A stretch of DNA of 64,000 bases from Bacteroidota bacterium. GTDB lineage: Bacteria > Bacteroidota > Ignavibacteria > Ignavibacteriales > Melioribacteraceae. Below the pieces are notes generated by a model. The model was not told where the DNA came from, did not search any database, and saw nothing but the letters and a program-made list of their open reading frames with translations. A program made the position numbers and the translations under genes. Positions 60,806 to 64,000 of this stretch are shown here, one piece after another (within the stretch, counting starts at the first letter, position 1; every line of letters begins with the position of its first letter). Where the stretch lies: NCBI GenBank assembly GCA_021820065.1, contig JAKAEE010000001.1, forward strand, positions 86,906 through 150,905, given 5' to 3'.

Positions 60806-61410
60806 TGTATTATCTCGCTGATAGATTTCTTAAAAAGTTTCGCTCCTTTTTCCGTAAGGATACCGCTCATCAGAATTTGAAATGTTATTTGTGTCGCTTG
60901 TTTTACTGAAAAATTATTGTTTAAAATAAATTCAGGGTTCACAATTGAGCGAATAGATGAAAGGAATACCGTCATTATTATTGGTGTCGGATAATCGGCA
61001 ATTAATCCCTCTCGTTTGCCCTGTTCAACCACTTTGGTGATATTTTTGTTTATCATTTCCGTCCTGAATTTTTCCACCTCATTCCAAAGAGAAGGAAAAT
61101 GAATGCGCAAATCATTAAACGTTTTTTCGCTTATCCTGGAAAGATTTTGTGTCATCAGAAACACAATACCAGCAAATTTTTCAACCGCGTTTTTATCGCT
61201 GTTCAAAATGGGCAGTACATCCTGTTGCCTTTTTTTCATAAACCGCTTCATGATTGCTTCAACCATATCATTCTTAGATGGGAAGTACTTGTAAATGGTC
61301 TTTTTGCTAATTCTAAGTTCGGACGCGATTTCGTCCATAGGGGTTTTATAAAACCCATCCTTAAAAATCCTTTCTTCCGTTAAATTTAGAATTCGTTCTT
61401 TTTCTTCCAT
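60802..61410 (-). CDS. TetR-family transcriptional regulator of the efflux operon
   Basis: A 202-residue repressor. The N-terminal HTH reads TEERIFKDGFYKTPMDEIAS and ISKKTIYKYFPSKNDMVEAI; the C-terminal ~140 residues form the ligand pocket. As the first gene, overlapping hlyD, it most probably autorepresses the whole operon. The promoter upstream carries matching GGAAAC/GTTTCC dyads. The ligand is unknown but presumably an exported compound. Confidence 0.93.
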   Translation of the reverse strand: MEEKERILNLTEERIFKDGFYKTPMDEIASELRISKKTIYKYFPSKNDMVEAIMKRFMKKRQQDVLPILNSDKNAVEKFAGIVFLMTQNLSRISEKTFNDLRIHFPSLWNEVEKFRTEMINKNITKVVEQGKREGLIADYPTPIIMTVFLSSIRSIVNPEFILNNNFSVKQATQITFQILMSGILTEKGAKLFKKSISEIIQ

Positions 61411-61441
61411 TGTCTGCTCGCGAAACTGTTTTTGTTTTTTC

Positions 61442-61498
61442 GGTTTCCAATATAGCTTACGGAAACTCCTTTGTCAAGAAAAGTTTCCATTGTTTCCC
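61442..61498 (-). promoter_or_regulatory. Promoter and TetR operator of the efflux operon
   Basis: On the minus strand TTGACA (61477-61472) and TATATT (61454-61449) stand 17 bases apart, a near-consensus sigma70 promoter. The arms GGAAACT (61461-61467) and AGTTTCC (61482-61488) form a dyad spanning the -35, and extra GTTTCC words occur at 61443-61448 and 61492-61497. A repressor bound here would block polymerase. Confidence 0.75.
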
Positions 61499-61548
61499 AA
61501 AAAATATTTTTGGTTTTTACGACTGTGAATTTCTAAACGGGCGGATGG

Positions 61549-62145
61549 TTATGGCTTGATTCCAACAAATCTAACTACAGATCCCTTTCCTTCATGAAAT
61601 TTTCCTTCGTTTAACTCAACAATTTCTTTCGACAGTTTGGCAAAGTCTAGCTCTATAAAATCATTGACAATGTCTTCTAACGAATAAAGCAGTTCTTCCT
61701 CTTTCGGTCCACCGGAATTATAATTCAACTGATCTTTGTCGAAAGATTCCAAAATAATTCTGCCGCCGTTTTTTAGCGCCCCTACCGCCATGTGGTACAC
61801 TTTGTTTCTAAGCGGTTCTTCTAGATGAAGAAAAATCAGAGCTACCGCATCATAATAATTCTGTCTGCACGAATAACTGGCGAGGTCGTTAACAGTATAA
61901 TTAATTTTTACGTGCTTTTCCTCCGCCAGCTTATCGGCTTTTTTCTTTCCTTCATAACTCGCATCTACAGCGTCAACCTCCCAACCAAGCGTTGCTGCAT
62001 AAACCGAATTTCTTCCCTCTCCTTCACCTAAGAAAAGTATTTTGCCTGGCAGGATCTCATTCAACTCGCCTTTAAGAAATTCGTTCGGACTTTTTCCGTA
62101 AACATATTCTGTTTCGGAATACCGTTTGTTCCAAAATTCGCTCAT
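61549..62145 (-). CDS. SAM-dependent methyltransferase (TehB-like/small-molecule type)
   Basis: A 198-residue Rossmann methyltransferase beginning WNKRYSETEYVYGKSPNEFL, which is characteristic of the TehB/thiopurine-type group. Motif I is KILFLGEGEGRNSVYAATLGWEV, followed by DAVDASYEG and YDAVALIFLHL. Such enzymes methylate small electron-rich substrates such as tellurite, selenite or thiols; the target here is not determined. It is a single gene whose promoter would lie in the 89-base gap shared with the divergent GroES-like gene. Confidence 0.87.
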   Translation of the reverse strand: MSEFWNKRYSETEYVYGKSPNEFLKGELNEILPGKILFLGEGEGRNSVYAATLGWEVDAVDASYEGKKKADKLAEEKHVKINYTVNDLASYSCRQNYYDAVALIFLHLEEPLRNKVYHMAVGALKNGGRIILESFDKDQLNYNSGGPKEEELLYSLEDIVNDFIELDFAKLSKEIVELNEGKFHEGKGSVVRFVGIKP

Positions 62146-62234
62146 AATCTCAAAATTTGTTTTGTCTAAGATAAGAATTTGATGCTCATTTTTGCATTTG
62201 TTATTTTAAACACAGATAATCTTAAGGCCGCAAC

Positions 62235-62597
62235 GTGATACATACGGAAAAAATAATTATTGTCGGCGACCGCGTTCTAATTAGGCCGGAAGAAAACCTA
62301 AACAAAACTCACAGCGGGCTTTATCTTCCTCCCGGCGTTCATGAAAAAGAAAAAGTTCAGGGTGGTTATGTAATTAAATCGGGACCCGGTTACCCGATCG
62401 GAATGCCGATTGATGATGATGAGCCCTGGCATGAAAAGAAAACAACGAAGTATATTCCGCTTCAAGCAAAAGAGGGAGACTTTGCTCTCTTCCTCAGAAA
62501 AGATGCAATTGATGTCGAGATAGAAAAAGAAAAGTTTGTTATAGTTTCTCAACTTGCCATTTTGCTGCTTTACCGAGACGAGGATCTTCTCGCTTAA
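62235..62597 (+). CDS. GroES-like co-chaperonin family protein, without groEL neighbour
   Basis: A 120-residue Cpn10-fold protein. IIIVGDRVLIRPEENLNKTHSGLYLPPG matches the GroES start, and the mobile-loop region (NKTHSGLYLP) is present. Compared with ordinary GroES (~97 residues) it has an insertion around YPIGMPIDDDEPWHEKKTTKYIP, and the C-terminus RDEDLLA differs from the VLAIVE type. No groEL follows, so it is probably a divergent paralogue. The start is GTG at 62235. Whether it binds GroEL is unknown. Confidence 0.82.
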   Translation: MIHTEKIIIVGDRVLIRPEENLNKTHSGLYLPPGVHEKEKVQGGYVIKSGPGYPIGMPIDDDEPWHEKKTTKYIPLQAKEGDFALFLRKDAIDVEIEKEKFVIVSQLAILLLYRDEDLLA

Positions 62598-62769
62598 GCC
62601 ATCCATTTTCCACCTAAGCACCGTATCCGAAAAAGGATTGAATTATTAAGAACACCGTCCTTTAGAAAGAAATGTCTTTCTTAGAAAAAACTATCAACTT
62701 TCACTAATCAGTAATTCTTGACTATTGAAAAATTTCTAATATCTTTAAGTCAACTATTATAGACTTATA

Positions 62770-63828
62770 ATGAATTTACAACCCTTACCGCCAGAACCGA
62801 AGCCGCGGTTAGATTCAGAAATGGTTAATATTATCTCCGAAGCCGACAAACAATTAAACTATCTCGATGGTGTTTTTTCTGTCTTACCAGAAACCCATTA
62901 CATCCCTGCGGTCTTAACGATTATAGAATCAATCAACAGTAACAAAATCGATGATGAAGAAATCTCTCTACGAGATTTTTTTAAAGACTGTATTGGTGAT
63001 GGCTCCGAAAAGGCAAACAAAGTTTTAAATTACACGACCGCACTTCACGTTGGCAAAAAGTTGATAAAAAATGTTTCGAGCTCATCGCATATTATAAGGT
63101 CGGTGCACAAAGAACTAAAGACGGGAACGGATCGGGGAGAGTACCGCAAGATGCCGATTTGGGTAGGGCAGCAAAAAGATAACTTGGTTGATGCAAGATA
63201 TATTCCGCCGCCACATGATGAAATTCATGCTCTAATGAATGATTTGGAGAATTATGTTGCGTCCGATATTTCGTACCCGGTTGTTGTTAACGCCGCATTA
63301 ATCCACGCTCAGTTTGAAATGATCCATCCTTTTTCAGAACGAAACGGTCTTGTGGGAAGAATTTTGTCTGTGCTTCATTTGTTGTGGAAGAAAAAACTGA
63401 ATCTGCCCGGACTCCAAATTTCATCACAGCTTCTTAAGAACAAACTTGAATATTTTGATCATCTGGAAAATTTAGAGAGAACAAAAAATTGGGAGGCATG
63501 GATAAAATTTTTTATTAGGGCAGTCTCTTCTGCCACACAATCCACGCTCGAACTAATAAAAAGAATTGTAGCGCTTGAAGAGCGCGACTATCAAAGAATC
63601 ATCAACAAAGAATTTGCTTCTTCCTTTTCATTAAGGTTATTCGAGCTTCTGCTGCGACAGCCAGCCCTAACCATTCCTTTTATTACAAAAGAACTAGGTT
63701 CCAACAAGCAGACGGCAAATATCCTAATCAAGAAATTGCTGGACGAAAATATTTTAGAAGAAACAACAGGCAAACAACGCAACAGAATATTTGTATATAA
63801 AGATTATTTAAATATCTTAGAAGCATAG
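62770..63828 (+). CDS. Fic-domain protein with altered active-site motif
   Basis: A 352-residue Fic-fold protein with a C-terminal winged-helix domain (~275-345; LLRQPALTIPFITKELGSNKQTANILIKKL). The Fic motif, normally HPFx(D/E)GNGRxxR, reads HPFSERNGLVGR: His, Phe, Glu, Asn and the last Arg are kept, but Gly is replaced by Arg and the first Arg by Leu. The inhibitory-helix motif SxxxEG appears as SNKIDD. AMP transfer may therefore be changed or lost. The N-terminus (PPEPKPRLDSEM...) is typical of the long Fic/DUF4172-like group. TTG-N19-TATCTTTA and an AAGTC...GACTT dyad lie just upstream. Confidence 0.88.
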   Translation: MNLQPLPPEPKPRLDSEMVNIISEADKQLNYLDGVFSVLPETHYIPAVLTIIESINSNKIDDEEISLRDFFKDCIGDGSEKANKVLNYTTALHVGKKLIKNVSSSSHIIRSVHKELKTGTDRGEYRKMPIWVGQQKDNLVDARYIPPPHDEIHALMNDLENYVASDISYPVVVNAALIHAQFEMIHPFSERNGLVGRILSVLHLLWKKKLNLPGLQISSQLLKNKLEYFDHLENLERTKNWEAWIKFFIRAVSSATQSTLELIKRIVALEERDYQRIINKEFASSFSLRLFELLLRQPALTIPFITKELGSNKQTANILIKKLLDENILEETTGKQRNRIFVYKDYLNILEA

Positions 63829-63873
63829 CTCAACGCAACTTCCATAAGAAATCACAAAACAAAGAGGTTCGTA

Positions 63874-64000
63874 ATGAAACTAGTTCAAGAATTCAAAACT
63901 TTTGCGATGAAAGGCAATGTAGTGGATATGGCGGTGGGTATCATAATCGGCGCGGCTTTTGGAAAAATTATCACCTCGCTTGTTAACGACGTTATTATGC
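63874..64000 (+). CDS. mscL: Large-conductance mechanosensitive channel, 3' end cut by window edge
   Basis: The first 42 codons are visible: [22 protein letters not shown] followed by [20 protein letters not shown]. This is the amphipathic N-terminal helix and first pore helix of MscL, which opens on membrane tension to release solutes after osmotic downshift. AAAGAGG precedes the ATG by six bases. The rest lies outside the window. Confidence 0.95.
   Translation, partial: MKLVQEFKTFAMKGNVVDMAVGIIIGAAFGKIITSLVNDVIM

Noticed and set aside
62664..62681. Hairpin AGAAAGA/TCTTTCT after the GroES-like gene as a terminator
   Set aside because: The stem is weak and no T run follows; it remains an AT-rich dyad of unknown meaning.
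1..64000. CRISPR arrays, tRNA and rRNA genes
   Set aside because: No regularly spaced repeats and no recognisable tRNA or rRNA sequence were seen on either strand by eye; a tRNAscan/Infernal run would be decisive.

Overview
The window looks like a chromosomal contig from an AT-rich Gram-negative member of the Bacteroidota/Chlorobi group, most probably an Ignavibacteria-type organism (inference). Pointers are a C-terminal type IX secretion (Por) sorting domain with the NYPNPFNPxT signature at the end of the S1/P1-like nuclease (about 26190-26440), a CarboxypepD_reg-plug-barrel TonB receptor, a CBM9/DUF5916 outer-membrane protein, many lipoproteins, and a Bacteroidota-type TTTG/TAnnTTTG promoter in front of rpmH. 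No rRNA, tRNA or CRISPR array was seen.

Left part (1-11.9 kb): a 5'-truncated GH28 pectinase-like enzyme and a PAS histidine kinase lead to a decayed transposase and then to an unusual arrangement. The promoter region and first ~39 codons of clpB occur twice, about 5 kb apart (3104-3357 and 8125-8379). Between the copies sit a DUF4143 ATPase, a SWIM/SNF2 helicase and a HEPN/MNT toxin-antitoxin pair. This looks like an island integrated into the 5' end of clpB. The intact clpB and a BASS-type permease follow.

Housekeeping and accessory genes (12-28.6 kb): a membrane-anchored di-haem cytochrome c; a leftward group of TrpF-like protein, lipase-like hydrolase and glycerophosphodiesterase; a cold-shock protein; a BNR-repeat lipoprotein; and a Y-family DNA polymerase. 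A tripartite HipBST toxin-antitoxin operon follows, with three similar palindromic operators spaced 71-72 bp apart. Next come an SPFH/ribbon-helix-helix/esterase gene cluster, a PCu(A)C plus Sco copper-delivery pair, the secreted nuclease, and a methyltransferase/RlmD pair.

Core locus and envelope genes (28.6-54 kb): rpmH-rnpA-yidD-yidC, a patatin-BamA outer-membrane protein, a four-helix-bundle (23S IVP-like) gene set between inverted repeats, an ECF sigma/anti-sigma-like/DUF4252 operon, a DUF5916 protein, and a chimeric broken ORF in which a secreted hydrolase remnant runs into the tail of bacterioferritin. These are followed by a di-haem peroxidase-like protein, a four-gene envelope operon (SH3-like/barrel protein, two lipoproteins, OmpA-like protein), gamma-glutamyltransferase and a TonB receptor.

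Right part (54-64 kb): a leftward efflux operon tetR-hlyD-ABC-tolC-ABC-permease-permease. It has a clear sigma70-like promoter and palindromic operator, and a second, decayed four-helix-bundle element sits at the tolC end. The window closes with a methyltransferase, a stand-alone GroES-like protein, a Fic protein with altered active-site residues, and the start of mscL.

The best candidates for something undescribed are the clpB-targeted island, the inverted-repeat-bounded four-helix-bundle elements, and the helically phased HipB operators.
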